Origin: Megamerina dolium
Taxonomy: Eukaryota; Arthropoda; Insecta; Diptera; Megamerinidae
Reading direction: 5' to 3'
Assembly: GCA_963854835.1 (NCBI GenBank)
Contig: OY978528.1
Location: 36,352,769-36,416,768, forward strand
DNA: 64,000 bases
Shown here: piece by piece, positions 1-11,518 of the stretch
How positions within the stretch are numbered: position 1 is the stretch's first letter
Layout of the letters: every line of letters starts with the position of its first letter
Position numbers and translations under genes: made by a program
The notes under the pieces: generated by a model
The model's database searches: none
What the model was told of the DNA's origin: nothing
Seen by the model: the letters and a program-made list of their open reading frames with translations, nothing else

Positions 1-647
1 AAAATGGCTCGGTGGCAAAGTTATGCCAATAATAAAATCTTGCTGGGCACTTATAAAGCTGCTTGTCTATTTTCTGGTAATCTTGAGTTCAGAACAAAAT
101 TGCATGTGTCATTTTTTATCCCTTTAGGACATCTAGAGGCAATGTAACCTAATTTGATGAGAATGCCAATGATGGAGAGTAGAAATACAAGGTTGTATTT
201 TCGGGGGAAATGCTATTAAAGTGGAGTTAGTGGCAAATAGGAATTATTTGAGATCTGTCACATATTTACCCTACGTGAGCAGAGATATGAAGTCCCTTTT
301 TCTGAATTCTTAGTTCGATGAGGCTCCATTTAATTTCTATTTATGGAAACTGACAAATTAAGGTGGGGCAAGGTGAACGGAAAACAAGCGACTATTTATT
401 GTATATTTTTAAGTTCATCGGGTGCAAATAACATTGGTTGGCTTCATTCCTCTGAGAAAGAATAAATACTTTAACGCATCACAATGTATTTTAGATACAT
501 CTTAATGTCATAATGCAGATGACGATAATACTGTAGTCGCCTTGTCATAACACATATCGAGCTACGAGCCAATACGAGCAGCCAATATTTGCTATTGTAC
601 AACATCAGGATAGAAAAAAAAAACACAAATAACAAATTTTTTTTAAA
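1..647. other. Unrecognised AT-rich non-coding DNA
   Basis: No ORF with coding character, no RNA gene and no recognisable repeat was seen. The right edge is the A/T-rich 3' tail of the SINE that follows. Confidence 0.5.
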
Positions 648-966
648 TTAATATGTGGCACTTATACGCCCCAAAGATCTCTTTGGTCGAGCTTCTCTCC
701 AATATTGTTGTGTGTGTTCAATTTTGGACAATATTGGAAGGGACCTACTTATTATAGCCGATTCCGAACGGCAGAACTCTTGCGACATCGATTTTTTTTT
801 ACCTTTGTCACAGAGTTCTTTTAGACGCTTTTCCATGGCAAATTGTTACTGCCAGAAAAATTGTCAATTGCTTCCCGACAGATGGGTACCGTTTGAAAGA
901 AAAATCTCTTCGATATTAAATTTGAAGATCAGAAGGCCAACAACTAACCACTGAGCTACGGTAACC
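648..966 (-). mobile_element. tRNA-derived SINE, copy A (B box lost)
   Basis: Read on the minus strand this copy starts with a tRNA-like head (TAGCTCAGTGGTTAG, the A-box region, near 940-957). It then follows the body of the copies at 24733-25093 and 48640-48956, including the shared stretches around AACTCTGTGACAAAG and AGTAGGTCCCTTC, and ends in GTGCCACATATTA plus an A/T tail at about 648. The segment expected to hold the B box is missing: the DNA jumps from the head to a GATATTAAATTTG-type sequence. A copy without a B box should not be transcribed by RNA polymerase III. An A-rich imperfect flanking duplication (about 610-640 and 970-1000) is possible but not convincing. Family membership is seen directly by comparing the three copies; the family name is unknown. 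Confidence 0.82.
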
Positions 967-2780
967 ATAAAAAATACAAATATATAACAAAAATCGAAAC
1001 ACAACAAATATCAAACAACTAAAGCACGCGATTCCTTTTTAATTTTTATTTATTAATCTTTTTTTTTTCTAAATAAAATAGAATAAAACAACAACAGGAA
1101 TACTACAGAAAATAAGACGCATATATTTTCAGCAAATTACAACACTTTTATTATTCTTGTTGTTATATTTTATTTTGCTATAAAGCACACAAGCATTGCC
1201 CGAAGGCGAATGACTTACTGGCTGACTGTGGCAATGTCGTGCTTTTGTAACCAACCATTGCTTTGAGGGAAGAGAAAAAATATGCCCATACAAAAAGTGA
1301 ATGTGACAATTATACACAATCGAGGGTCTATTAGTATTAGTTGATATTTCTAGTGTTCCAGTGTATATGACCTATATTTTTGTCGTCCTATAAGGCTATG
1401 TTTATATCAAAATATATTGGTACTTTATAATTTATTGTCACTGCACAATTGTAGTTCAATCCTTTTACTGCTTTCTTTGCTGCCATGTTGTCATCTATTG
1501 TTTGCCTTGACCTATTTGGCTGCTAAAAATTATTGCCTTTGAATTGTGGTTGAATTTGATGTAATTTTTTTGTTTTCTTTTGTATGTGTCCCCCTATAAT
1601 TTACAATTGCTTGTCATTTGTGTCGGTTGTCTCTTGTCTGTGGCTGTTTTGCGCTTACATACCATTGTCAATTTGATGAAATTGATGTATTCAGCGGAGC
1701 CAAAAGGCATAAACTGCAATCAAATTCAAATGAATCTAATGCCATGACCATGACTATTGAACTTTTCCATATAGTCATAAAGTCCAAGACCAACAAAAGA
1801 AAAAGTGTTGATGAATGAATCATATCAAAGAAAATAAAAAAAAAATGTTACTGTGCACTATATGTATGTAATTGAGTAATTGCCACAGCGTGATACTATT
1901 TGACGAAGTAAATGTGGGACGTGAGTTAAAGCATAAAAGGTACAAAGAAAAAATAAAAATTGGAATTATGGTAAACATAAACAGCACGCTTTTTTCTTTT
2001 GATTTTTTTTTTGATTTTTAGTATCAATATACCACATAGAGAGGGGTGGTCTAATATACGAAAATAAATTTACCATTTTAGCGTAAAAAGCTTGACAACA
2101 CAATACACAATTTTATTCAGTTCTATAATCAGTATAATAGTATGATTATATTTCCGTATAACCGGACGCATCGTGGAGAGATTTTGGTAAAGAAAAGTAG
2201 CTCCTTCTGCAGCTGTTATCCTTTTCGATTAGCCCCAGGGACATTTTTTTGACTATGATGAAGTCTATAAAACCCGAATAGGGTTTAGCATTATTTAGCA
2301 TATTGACACAAGCAACTTTCTAAATAAATGAATTATTTTATAAAAAGATCTATAGAATAAATCTAATGATTCGATGCCTTCCATGCCAGTTAGTCGCGGT
2401 GCCCATATATACGACAATTAAATGGCATAAAATTGTAATTTATTTGCTCTTTTTAACTCAAATCTGCTATAGTTTAAAATAAACACCCTTTATATGTATC
2501 ATACCAGCATCACATCATCAAATTCAGTGTGGCAATTTGTTTTCTTTCTCATTGCTCGTTATCTACCTATACCATAGTATGTATATTTTTGACAAATTTT
2601 AATTATTATAAATTTTATTTTCTGGTTTTTTTATAGTACAGCGATATGAAAGAAATGTTGCTCTCATAACTTATAGACGCCGTTAAACATTTACACGTAT
2701 TAAACGTACTGCTGTATATTTCCAGTTGGTTATTATTGTTACTGCTGAGATCATAATTTACTTCAAAGTTCCATTGTCAA

Positions 2781-2800
2781 CATCATCATCATCATCATCA
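2781..2800. repeat. (CAT)n microsatellite
   Basis: Almost seven perfect CAT units, followed at 2860-2880 by an imperfect CACCATCAC cluster. Confidence 0.9.
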
Positions 2801-3935
2801 CGCTGATCTGCATCGTCATTGTCAACGTCATTGTCAACTGGATATAACTGCTGCTACCATGATCACCACCATCACCATCAGCAAAGAAGCATGTTCAAAT
2901 AACAGTGCAACAAGTGTCAACTTGAGACGTGCTTCTATGCGTATATACATATGTATATACCCTATACTACATATGTGCGAGTATGTTGATTAGGGTGCTT
3001 CAAATTTCGTTTTCTCATAAGTCGAATAGCAAAAAAATACTACTACCGATGTTCTACGCATATTTGCCACATTTAGAGAATTGCGCATTTTTATACACCC
3101 AAAACAGAAGAAAAAACATTTTACACGGATAACAATTCTTACTTGTCAAATTACTTAGAATCTTCGGTAGTATAATTTTTTTTTCTATACTAATTTGACC
3201 CGCTATAATGTACATGTGCAGGCGCATTTTATTTACCTTCTCTATGTAAACAGGCAAACAGTCTTCTTCTTTGTCGTTGTTATTTGCGGAAATTTATCTG
3301 AGCGGAAGATTCTAACAATTATGTTTATGTCGCTCTTCTGCTGATTTTTATTCTCGTCTTCTTTTGGTGATTTGCGTTGTATTTTGACTTTTTTTGCCTA
3401 CTGGTGAACATTTGACGTACTCCACGGACATACTTACAACATATGTCTATATGCAAGTATATCACCATCATGTGATATTTACTGATGCTTTCAAGATGTT
3501 ACTTATGTTATTTATGGGTGTTAGATGTCATGCGCTCGCTATGTAGGTAGGTACTCGTAGTAAATACATACAAACCTATTGTATATCTGAAGAAGAAATA
3601 TTTCTCAAATAAAAATGGGTTTTCATTGAAATGTGCAACACGTAGCAAGTATGCCATTTAGTATGTGTATGTTCCTGTTTTACCCCTTCTAAGATACTTG
3701 AACCATGCACATATGCCATTTAGTGTGCATATGTGCCTGTTTTTGTCCCCTACTTTAGTGCAACTTTTATTGCGTATACGTGTATTTCAGTATGCACTAT
3801 ATACACTATAGTTGTGTATATGGAAATATGATATATTTATTATAACTATTAATGTTGTTATTGTAATGATTTTGATCTATTAATTAAGCGCATAGAATAA
3901 AGTTCATTTCCGTTGTGAAAGATTGTGCGTGCGCA

Positions 3936-3952
3936 TGTGTGTGTGTGTGTGT
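3936..3952. repeat. (TG)n microsatellite
   Basis: Perfect TG/GT dinucleotide run of 17 bases. Confidence 0.9.
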
Positions 3953-4507
3953 TTGTGTTTATATGAAGTGAACATTTCAATTGCACGCATTTATTAATTA
4001 ATTTATTAACGTTTTTGGATTGTATACATCTCGTACGTATGTATTATGGTATGTATCACTCGTATATATGCTTTTATTGCATTGAATATAGCAATTCAGA
4101 GAGTTGAGCTCGTGCTTAATTGCTAACTATTATAAATCATTTCACCGCTGATCATAATCGACGGCACGCACACGTTAGAAGATATAATATATGTATGTAG
4201 GTTTGTATGAGTATATCAATGTACGTGTGTATATCGCAACTATTGTAGTCATATGAGGAAAGGGAGCAGGTCAAGGAGGGAACAATCAACAAATGAACAG
4301 AAGTGATCAAGTTGATTAAAGTGCGCACATACGCATGCTTTTGTAGCTTTATACATTTATTGTATGTGAATATAAATGTCTGTTGAGACCTTCTTTTTTT
4401 AAAGCCAATTCCAGATTTTTCAATAATATTGCGGTGTTTTGTATACAGTATCGGATGTCATTACCGAAGTCAAGTTATACAAAAAACTGTACTGAAAAGA
4501 AGATGAC

Positions 4508-4515
4508 ATCTATGG
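4508..4515. repeat. Target-site duplication, left copy (Jockey-clade LINE)
   Basis: ATCTATGG here recurs at 16172-16179 directly after the poly(A) tail of the LINE. Eight bases is short but within the range for Jockey-clade insertions. The promoter motif placed about 26 bases downstream and the ORF1 start at 4620 support this as the true 5' end. Confidence 0.72.
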
Positions 4516-4540
4516 TTTCGCGAAAGTCACCAATAAGAGT

Positions 4541-4547
4541 GGACGTC
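4541..4547 (+). promoter_or_regulatory. Candidate downstream promoter element of the Jockey-clade LINE
   Basis: GGACGTC begins 26 bases into the element as bounded by the duplication. Jockey-type LINEs (jockey, Doc, I, F, G) use an internal RNA polymerase II promoter with a motif of the form (A/G)G(A/T)CGTG near +28 to +32. Match and position are seen; function is inferred. Confidence 0.5.
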
Positions 4548-4619
4548 TTTCTTTTGATTTTTAGAAAAAAAAAAAACAAATAAAATAATAATATAATTTG
4601 CAAACATTTTGTTTATAAT

Positions 4620-4693
4620 ATGAGTGTTCAGCGCTCTCCTCTCCGGCAACGGCAATCGCCTGTTAATGTGTGTGTAAACAATAATTTGCAATC
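4620..4693 (+). CDS. Jockey-clade ORF1 (gag-like), N-terminal piece before the BEL insertion
   Basis: An ATG opens a frame of 24 codons rich in Ser, Arg, Gln, Pro and Asn (MSVQRSPLRQ...), running without a stop to the first base of the LTR. The composition matches the low-complexity N-terminus usual for Jockey ORF1 nucleic-acid chaperones. The same codon phase is picked up after the second LTR at about 11836, where a CAA codon follows a TSD-like GCAAAC (compare GCAATC at 4688-4693). The downstream ORF has no ATG of its own near its 5' end, as expected if its true start lies here. The short length means identity depends on this context. Confidence 0.62.
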
Positions 4694-5063
4694 TGTCTAA
4701 ATCCCTTTAGACAAGCCATATGGTCAGTCCCTGAAAGAAGAAAATAAATAATGAATTAAGTATACTTACGTCCCCCTAAACCAAGTTATACTTACCTTAC
4801 CTTTCATACTTACCATATGGCAACCCAACTCTCCACATAAATTCACCTTTTATGTTGGGTTTTCGCGGTTCGTGTTATGATCGACCGATGTTATCATTAT
4901 ATACTTTCGGTCCTTGAAGATATTCGAAACGATCGTGCTTTTTCCGCGCATTCTCAATTGTATAGCTAATCATTTATTTAATAAAGAGTGAATTCTACGT
5001 GTATATATATCGTAATCAATATTTAATAAAGCGTTTAATATTATTTAATAAAGCGTTTAATTA
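4694..5063 (+). repeat. 5' LTR of the BEL/Pao element
   Basis: Bases 4694-5004 match 11519-11829 without a difference by eye (311/311). The LTR starts TGTCTAAATCCCTTTAGACA, itself an 8-bp inverted repeat around TCCC. The region contains AATAAAG near 4981. After 5004 this copy runs on with two near-identical TATTTAATAAAGCGTTTAA units up to a TGG-starting candidate primer-binding site at 5065. If that site is real, the LTR is about 370 bases and the 3' copy lacks its last 59 or so. If not, the LTR is about 311-316 bases. Confidence 0.88.
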
Positions 5064-5064
5064 T

Positions 5065-5082
5065 TGGTCCTTCGAGTTAAAC
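5065..5082 (+). promoter_or_regulatory. Candidate primer-binding site of the BEL/Pao element
   Basis: A TGGTCCTTCGAG-type sequence follows the 5' LTR. The TGG start fits pairing with a tRNA 3' CCA end. I recall similar sequences just inside insect BEL LTRs but cannot name the primer tRNA. Confidence 0.4.
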
Positions 5083-5571
5083 TTTAAACAGGCCCTATAT
5101 ACGTATATGTGAAGTGATAAATATATAAAAACCAATACAAAATGTAAAAACATAATCAAAACATCGTAATAAAATATACAAAACAAAATAGCAAGTATAT
5201 GCTGTATATAATATCAGCAGTGGTAAACAAACAATAATACATAAAAAGAAAAAAAATAAAGCTACATAGTGTCAGTGGACATATAATATACAAACACTAT
5301 ACAATTACAAATTTTATATAAGAACAAAAAAAAAACAGTACATAAATAAGCAAATTAAAGTGTACATTAGTGCGGCTCAAATAAGAATTTATTTTAAATA
5401 AAATTTTTTACACAAATATTAAAACGAAAATTTCGAAAATTAAAAATAAAAATAACAATAATACAACGGAAAACAACAAATTAAACGGACAAAAAAACAC
5501 GTTTGTATTGGGGCAGCAGCAGCATCAACACCAACACCAGCTAATCAGATAAGATCCTTTTTATATACATA

Positions 5572-6060
5572 TCACATATACAATTCCATATATTCCCATA
5601 TATTTTCATCGGTATATATATTCACTTATATATACACAAATTTCATTTTATATATATTCTCATATATATATTACGTTTTGGTATATATATTCACAGAGAT
5701 ATATACATATATATTCTTATATATTCACTTATATATACACAAATTTCATTTTATATATATTCTCATATATATATTACGTTTTGGTATATATATTCACAGA
5801 TATATATACATATATATTCTTATATATTAAATTATATATATTACACATTTCAACTCTTGTATATTCCCACATATATTATATACATAATTTAATATATTTC
5901 CATATACATATCACATATACAATTCCATATATTCCCATATATTTTCATCGGTATATATATTCACTTATATATACACAAATTTCATTTTTTATATATTCTC
6001 ATATATACACATTTCTCTTTATATATATTCCCATATATATATATTGTATATATATATATT
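5572..6060 (+). repeat. Higher-order AT-rich repeat in the BEL leader
   Basis: A block beginning TTCACTTATATATACACAAA starts at 5621, again at 5724 (103 bases on) and again at 5960. A longer unit beginning TCACATATACAATTCC is found at 5572 and 5911 (339 bases apart). Units share motifs such as TTTTCATCGG and ACGTTTTGG, so this is duplicated sequence, not plain (TA)n. Confidence 0.85.
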
Positions 6061-6140
6061 TTTTTTTGTGGAATTCAAACTTTCAGACTGCAATTTCCAT
6101 GCAGCAGCATATTTGGAAAAAAACTCTAATTTACGCATTA

Positions 6141-6188
6141 TATCGATAACATTTCTGTTATCGATCGATAAATTGCTCTATATCGATA
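6141..6188. promoter_or_regulatory. Cluster of TATCGATA (DRE/BEAF-type) motifs upstream of gag
   Basis: Perfect TATCGATA octamers lie at 6141-6148 and 6181-6188, with TTATCGATCGATAA between them. Bases 6142-6165 form a perfect inverted repeat (10-base arms ATCGATAACA, TTTC loop). In Drosophila TATCGATA is the DREF site and clustered CGATA is bound by BEAF-32. The motifs are seen; binding is inferred. Confidence 0.45.
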
Positions 6189-6272
6189 TCGTCACATAAT
6201 CGATCAGTGCATTTTGGTGCATTTTTTTTGAAAGTCTCTTCATTTCACTAATTTTGATAGATTCGGTCAAAT

Positions 6273-9065
6273 ATGCCGGTGACGAAATCACCAGAAAAGC
6301 AGGAAATTGCTGAAGGTCGTAGGGCAGAGTCAGCTGGCGCTATTCCAAAAGGCGCAATGGAAAAAATGCGAAAAGTTCCATCCGAAACAAAGAAAACCCC
6401 TAGGAAAAGAGCTTATGACCCCTCCATGAATGAGTTCATTTTCGAGGCGGACAACCTGGTGCATTTCTGCACGAAGTTTTCAACAATTCCGGTTGAAGAC
6501 TTAACGCCTTCTCTCCTGAAGGCTAAGCTCGAGGACTTGAGCTGCTATTATGATCAAGTCAAGTCCACGTTTAGAAGAGTAGGTTTAACGGATGAGGACG
6601 AGCTGCCCAGTAATTTCAAAATGGCAGCGAGAAATAAAATGGAACACTGCCAAGAGCGCGTGCACACCATAAAAGCACAGATTTCGGATCTCTTAGAAGT
6701 TCAATCGGCCTCCAGATTGGAACTTCCATCACAAGCAGAAATTAACTCTATTTCTGCAACAGAGCAGGCAAATAATTCCGCGATTTGCCTGACTGTTCCT
6801 ACTTGTGATACCGAAACATTTTCCGGCGGGTACGAAGAATGGACGTCCTTCCGCGACATGTTTACGGCGGTTTACATAAACCACCCTAAACTCTCTTCTG
6901 CCCAAAAACTGTATCATCTCCGATACAAAACTGCAGGAAAAGCTGGAGCTATTGTGAAGCAGTACGCGCTCAACAACGAAAATTTCGAATTGGCATGGAA
7001 TGCGCTAAAGGCCCGCTTCGAAAACAAGCGAATTCTGGTCGATAAGCAGATAAAAACTCTCTTGAACCTCCCTCAAGTGAGTTACGAGAATAGCGAAGCA
7101 ATTCAGAAATTGCAAACCACGATCAATAATTCTCTGTCCGTCTTATCCTCTCAAGGCGTCTCGACAGAGAATTGGGACCCGATCCTGGTACATATCTGCT
7201 GTTCAAAACTGCCTGAAGATTCCTTGGCTCTCTGGGAACAATCCCTAAGTTCCCGCAAGGATCTCCCAACATGGCAGCAAATGGACGAATTCCTGACTCT
7301 AAGGTACGAAGTCGTGGAGAGGCTCAACAGCGTCAAGCCAAATAAATCAGGATTTCTACAAAACAGACCCCACAACAAAACCCAAAACTTTTTTTCCGAA
7401 AGCAGTCGGACATTCTCTTGTCCAATCTGCGAAGCCGCACATTCGCTTAAATCCTGTGAGCGGTTTAAAAAGTTAGTTGTTCGTGATAGAGTGAGGCTTG
7501 TTCGAGAACACAATCTCTGTGAGAATTGCCTGGCCTTTACTCATCATAAACGGGACTGCAAGAGCAAACATTCCTGTTTGCAATGTCAGCGAAGGCATCA
7601 CACGATGCTTCACATACCAGCAGACAATATTCCCAGTAGGAACACCAAGGTTTTGGCGCAAACCTCCACGCTTCAGCCGCACAATAAGAAAAAGAGCACG
7701 CAGCAGACGATAACCCCCTCAAGAAACTCGAGAAGCCGGAGATCTCAGGACCGATCATCCGAAGATGAGCAACCCTGCTCATCATGCTCCAAATCTTCTT
7801 CAAAGGTGCAAGCATTGTTCACCTCAAATGAAGAAAGAACTCTTTTGCCCACAGCTCTTGTCTCTATAGAGCATCTTGGAGAACTTCACAAGGTTCGAGC
7901 ACTCATCGACCAAGGTTCTCAACGAACATTCATCTCTACCAAGGTACAAAATCGGCTGAGGCTTCCTTCGCAAGCAACTCACGTCGAAATTTCTGGAATG
8001 GGTGGCAAAACCATCCAAAACTCTAACCAGACTTGTACCGTTACGTTAGTCGCCCCAAAGGCTAATAAAAAGTTACAGACACGGGCAATTGTACTCTCAC
8101 AATTGACCAAATTTCTACCCACATTTAAAATTTCTAAGCTCGATTGGCAGCAATTCGAAATGTTAGATTTGGCTGACCCGAATTGCTTCGTGCAGGCGCA
8201 AATTGACATGGTCATAGGTAGTGATTTGATTCCTCAAATCCTCCTAACCGGAATCCGCCATAATATCTGTGGAAGCCTTCTCGCACAGAATACGATATTT
8301 GGCTGGATAATTAGTGGCCCTATCTCTCAAAAAGTGTCAACATTCTCGACACAGGTAGAGGAAGTTTCCAATGAACTTCTTAGTTCTCAACTAAGGAAGT
8401 TTTGGGAACAGGAAGAAGTCAATCAGCCAGCTCAAGTATCGGAAGAAGATATAGCCTGTGAAGACTACTATCAGAGGACCACATCTCGTAGGTCAGATGG
8501 AAGATATGTGGTCAGGCTTCCATTTAAATCTAGTCTTCCCGCTCTTACGGCTCTTGGTCACTCCCGAACCATAGCCTATAATCAATTTCGCAGTATGGAG
8601 AAAAATTTTTCAAAGAAAGGCGATCTCAAAGCCATTTACGATGAGGTTCTCGAAGAATACCTCCCGCTGGATCATATGGAACCCACAGGCTCGCATGAAA
8701 TCATCTCTGATGGCAAGTATTTCTCCTTTTACCTGCCACATCATGCAGTGGTGAGGCCAGAAAAGAAAACCACCAAAGTCCGTGTTGTTTTTAATGCCTC
8801 AAGAAGCAGCGGCTCAGGCCATTCTCTTAACGACGTATTACATATAGGTCCCACATTACAACCAGATCTCATGGTTCTCATTCTGAGGTGGCGACTATAT
8901 CAATTCGTTTTCAATGGTGATGTACAAAAGATGTACCGACAAATTCTTGTCCACCATGACGACCAGGATTTCCAGCGAATTCTCTTTCGCAGGTCACCAA
9001 ATTCTCCAATTCAGGACTTTCGGTTGAAGACAGTCACCCGGCAGGATGGCTCTCGCCCATCATGA
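6273..9065 (+). CDS. BEL/Pao Gag - aspartic protease - truncated reverse transcriptase
   Basis: 930 codons. Residues about 20-160 form a gag N-terminal region and about 170-350 a DUF1759-like gag region ([29 protein letters not shown]). Three Cys/His knuckles follow at about 383-447 ([36 protein letters not shown]). The protease centre ALIDQGSQ is near 543; DQG in place of DSG or DTG is common in insect BEL elements. RT begins near 790 and keeps [19 protein letters not shown] and the first catalytic Asp in [12 protein letters not shown] (about 880). The frame then breaks just after an RLKTVT motif at about 9040 and ends in a short unrelated tail. The palm segment with the YVDD-type catalytic pair is absent, so the RT is dead. 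The start has the normal position for gag. Gag and protease could still be made. Confidence 0.92.
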   Translation: MPVTKSPEKQEIAEGRRAESAGAIPKGAMEKMRKVPSETKKTPRKRAYDPSMNEFIFEADNLVHFCTKFSTIPVEDLTPSLLKAKLEDLSCYYDQVKSTFRRVGLTDEDELPSNFKMAARNKMEHCQERVHTIKAQISDLLEVQSASRLELPSQAEINSISATEQANNSAICLTVPTCDTETFSGGYEEWTSFRDMFTAVYINHPKLSSAQKLYHLRYKTAGKAGAIVKQYALNNENFELAWNALKARFENKRILVDKQIKTLLNLPQVSYENSEAIQKLQTTINNSLSVLSSQGVSTENWDPILVHICCSKLPEDSLALWEQSLSSRKDLPTWQQMDEFLTLRYEVVERLNSVKPNKSGFLQNRPHNKTQNFFSESSRTFSCPICEAAHSLKSCERFKKLVVRDRVRLVREHNLCENCLAFTHHKRDCKSKHSCLQCQRRHHTMLHIPADNIPSRNTKVLAQTSTLQPHNKKKSTQQTITPSRNSRSRRSQDRSSEDEQPCSSCSKSSSKVQALFTSNEERTLLPTALVSIEHLGELHKVRALIDQGSQRTFISTKVQNRLRLPSQATHVEISGMGGKTIQNSNQTCTVTLVAPKANKKLQTRAIVLSQLTKFLPTFKISKLDWQQFEMLDLADPNCFVQAQIDMVIGSDLIPQILLTGIRHNICGSLLAQNTIFGWIISGPISQKVSTFSTQVEEVSNELLSSQLRKFWEQEEVNQPAQVSEEDIACEDYYQRTTSRRSDGRYVVRLPFKSSLPALTALGHSRTIAYNQFRSMEKNFSKKGDLKAIYDEVLEEYLPLDHMEPTGSHEIISDGKYFSFYLPHHAVVRPEKKTTKVRVVFNASRSSGSGHSLNDVLHIGPTLQPDLMVLILRWRLYQFVFNGDVQKMYRQILVHHDDQDFQRILFRRSPNSPIQDFRLKTVTRQDGSRPS

Positions 9066-11269
9066 CTCAAGCCAAGCTGCTTCTCCAAGAGCTCTGGTTA
9101 GAAGGCACCGACTGGGATGAATGCGTGAAACCCAGATCGCTCATCAAATGGAATGTATTTCTGGAGAATATTTCGTCCATTGGTCTCATCGAAATCCCTC
9201 GATGGGTACAATTCTCTCCCAAGAAGCGAATCCAGCTTCATGGATTTTGTGACGCTTCAGAGAAAGCGTATTGTGCAGCCCTGTACATACGATCAATGGA
9301 CATGAATAATCAAATATCCTGTCATTTACTGGTGGCTAAAGGAAAAGTTGCACCTCTGCAGACGGTCAGCTTACCACGTTTGGAATTGTGTGGCGCCGTT
9401 TTACTTTCGCACCTAGCCAAGTCCGTTAAAGAAACTTTAGATGTCGAATTCTCAGACATATTTTTCTGGTCCGATTCTCAAATCGTTCTCGCATGGCTGG
9501 AAAAACCACCTCACACATGGAAAACGTACGTCGCTAATCGTACAGCCCAGATACTCCAAAACGTTGGAAATGCTATCTGGCGCCATGTCATCAGCAGCGA
9601 AAATCCAGCTGATTTGGGTACACGCGGATGCAAGCCCCAAGATCTTGTGTACAATACTCTTTGGTGGAATGGCCCTGCATGGCTTCATCACCCCGAAAAA
9701 GCCTGGCCAAAACCAACACTTTCCAGTACTTTGCCCCCCGAGCAAAGGAAAGTAGAGGTTCTTCTCACGTTAGATGACCATACCGACATTCTCGATCGGT
9801 TCTCATCATTTTCAAGGGCACTACGTGTAATTTCTTACGTCCTCCGTTTTGTCCATAACGGACTCTCTAAATTGCGAAAATCTTCTCCAATTTCGAATTC
9901 CTCACTCTCGCAGGACGAAATTCGTTTCGCAAAAAGCCGGCTAATCTCGTTAGCCCAATGGCAATATTTTCCCAAAGAGCTGAAGGCTCTTCTCAGCTCA
10001 ACCGCAGTCAGCAATAAAAGCTCTTTGCTGACTTTAAATCCTTTTCTCGACAAGGAAAAACTCATGAGAGTAAATGGTCGATTAGCTCATTCTGGTCTTA
10101 GTTATAGTGAGCGCCACTCCATAATTCTTTCTGAAAAATCCCGATTTTGCATTTTGTACCTCGAGTTTCTCCATACTCTGCTCCTACACGCAGAACAAAG
10201 GCTCATGTTCCGAATGGCTCGACAAGAATTCTATATTCCTCGTCTTAAGCCCCAAATAAGGAAATGCATATTTCTATGCAAAGTTTGTACCATCCACAAA
10301 CAAAAGGTTCGATCACAGATTATGGCAGCTCTGCCGCCTGAACGGTGTACCTTGTCGGTACCTTTCGCTACCACAGGTGTTGATTTTGCAGGCCCGTTCC
10401 AAATTAAAGCATCTACGCTTCGAACTGCTGCCTTTCTCAAAGGGTATGTGGCTGTATTTGTATGCTTTTCCACAAAGGCCATTCATTTGGAATTGTGCTC
10501 TGATCTCTCTACAGAGGCATTCCGCGCCGCATTCGCCAGATTCGTTGGCAGAAGAGGCCTTCCCCGCAAAATCATGTCGGATAATGGTACAACTTTCGTT
10601 GGAGCTCAAAGAGCCATTAGTAAAGAATTCCTCAAATTCTCTAAGGAGGTGTCCAAAGATATTCTGGCCCAATACTCTCCGCAAGGTATTGACTGGGTTT
10701 TTATTCCTCCTAGTGCGCCTCACATGGGCGGTCTCTGGGAGTCGGCAGTCAAAAGCTTTAAGGCTCATCTCAAAAAGACTGCCGGCAACCACAAATTCCG
10801 CTTCGAAGAGTTCTCAACTCTGCTCTGTAGAATCGAAGCCGTGCTCAACTCTAGACCATTGTCTCCCCTCTCTCAAGATCCCAACGAACTGATAGCGCTA
10901 ACTCCAGGTCACTTCCTGCGAGGTGCTCCACTAACGGCCTTGCCCGAACCCAACTCGGAAGATATATCCCTAATAAACCGATGGGAAAAACTCAAGGCGC
11001 TTCACCACCAGTTTAGCCGCAGATGGAAAACTGAGTACCTACAAGATCTGCACAAACGCTACAAATGGCAACACCCTCAAAAGGAGCTGGAAGTAGGTCA
11101 ACTGGTGGTCATCAAGGATGAGCTGCTGCCCCCCAATGAATGGAGTCTCGGGCGCGTCACTCATTTGTATCGAGGATCTGACGGCCACATCCGTGTCGCA
11201 GATATTCGGACAAAATCGGCCGTTCTCAAGCGGCCCATAGTAAAATTATGTACTTTGCCGCTCTCGTAA
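9062..11269 (+). CDS. BEL/Pao RNase H - integrase - DUF5641 C-terminal segment
   Basis: This frame is open from about 9030, so the ATG at 9062 lies inside the former polyprotein and is not a natural start. Residues 1-55 are the RT-RNase H connection ([16 protein letters not shown]). RNase [16 protein letters not shown] near 61, LPRLELCGA near 105, [11 protein letters not shown] near 137. The integrase zinc-binding region ends in a CKVC pair near 407. The catalytic core has Asp in [10 protein letters not shown] (about 439), Asp in [11 protein letters not shown] (about 508) and Glu in GGLWESAVK (about 560), the D,D,E set. Residues about 640-735 are the DUF5641-like tail ([22 protein letters not shown]). 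It is in a different frame from the upstream ORF because of the deletion at about 9040. The integrase looks intact but has no start of its own in this copy. Confidence 0.92.
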   Translation: MTQAKLLLQELWLEGTDWDECVKPRSLIKWNVFLENISSIGLIEIPRWVQFSPKKRIQLHGFCDASEKAYCAALYIRSMDMNNQISCHLLVAKGKVAPLQTVSLPRLELCGAVLLSHLAKSVKETLDVEFSDIFFWSDSQIVLAWLEKPPHTWKTYVANRTAQILQNVGNAIWRHVISSENPADLGTRGCKPQDLVYNTLWWNGPAWLHHPEKAWPKPTLSSTLPPEQRKVEVLLTLDDHTDILDRFSSFSRALRVISYVLRFVHNGLSKLRKSSPISNSSLSQDEIRFAKSRLISLAQWQYFPKELKALLSSTAVSNKSSLLTLNPFLDKEKLMRVNGRLAHSGLSYSERHSIILSEKSRFCILYLEFLHTLLLHAEQRLMFRMARQEFYIPRLKPQIRKCIFLCKVCTIHKQKVRSQIMAALPPERCTLSVPFATTGVDFAGPFQIKASTLRTAAFLKGYVAVFVCFSTKAIHLELCSDLSTEAFRAAFARFVGRRGLPRKIMSDNGTTFVGAQRAISKEFLKFSKEVSKDILAQYSPQGIDWVFIPPSAPHMGGLWESAVKSFKAHLKKTAGNHKFRFEEFSTLLCRIEAVLNSRPLSPLSQDPNELIALTPGHFLRGAPLTALPEPNSEDISLINRWEKLKALHHQFSRRWKTEYLQDLHKRYKWQHPQKELEVGQLVVIKDELLPPNEWSLGRVTHLYRGSDGHIRVADIRTKSAVLKRPIVKLCTLPLS

Positions 11270-11518
11270 AATCATAATATCCAAAAAAAATCTCTTTTTT
11301 TTTCGCTATCAGACTTTGGCTCAAGCCCTTAAGCTAATTCAGTTTCCCAGTTCGTCGAGCAACGACATGTAGCTTCCTCCCCGAGAAGCTCCCAGCCTAG
11401 ACAACGACCGACTTCCAATGTTCGTCGGAGGACAGTTCGAGCGATCGAGGACGCGATCGGCTCACTGTCTCGTCTACGAGATGCACTCAATTAATGCACG
11501 AGTGCATGCGGGCCGCGA
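11270..11518 (+). other. BEL/Pao 3' untranslated segment before the 3' LTR
   Basis: Non-coding, GC-richer than the surroundings, ending GGGCCGCGA against the LTR. That end is where a plus-strand primer tract is expected, but no clean polypurine run is visible. Confidence 0.55.

Larger units (their letters stand above)
967..4507. other. Unrecognised non-coding DNA with microsatellites
   Basis: Short open frames here are AT-rich and low in complexity, with no domain I recognise. The stretch holds a CAT/ATC run (2781-2800), a TG run (3936-3952) and many TATGTA/TACATA words typical of fly non-coding DNA. I see no gene. Confidence 0.5.
5083..6272 (+). other. BEL/Pao 5' untranslated leader with AT-rich repeats
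   Basis: About 1.2 kb separate the LTR from the gag ATG, long for this class. Up to about 5560 it is A-rich and unstructured; 5560-6065 is a nested AT repeat; 6141-6188 holds TATCGATA motifs. Open frames within it are simple-sequence artefacts. Confidence 0.7.

Noticed and set aside
5781..6149. A 122-codon plus-strand ORF
   Set aside because: It is a translation of the AT-rich repeat (Tyr/Ile/His/Thr only), with no coding character.
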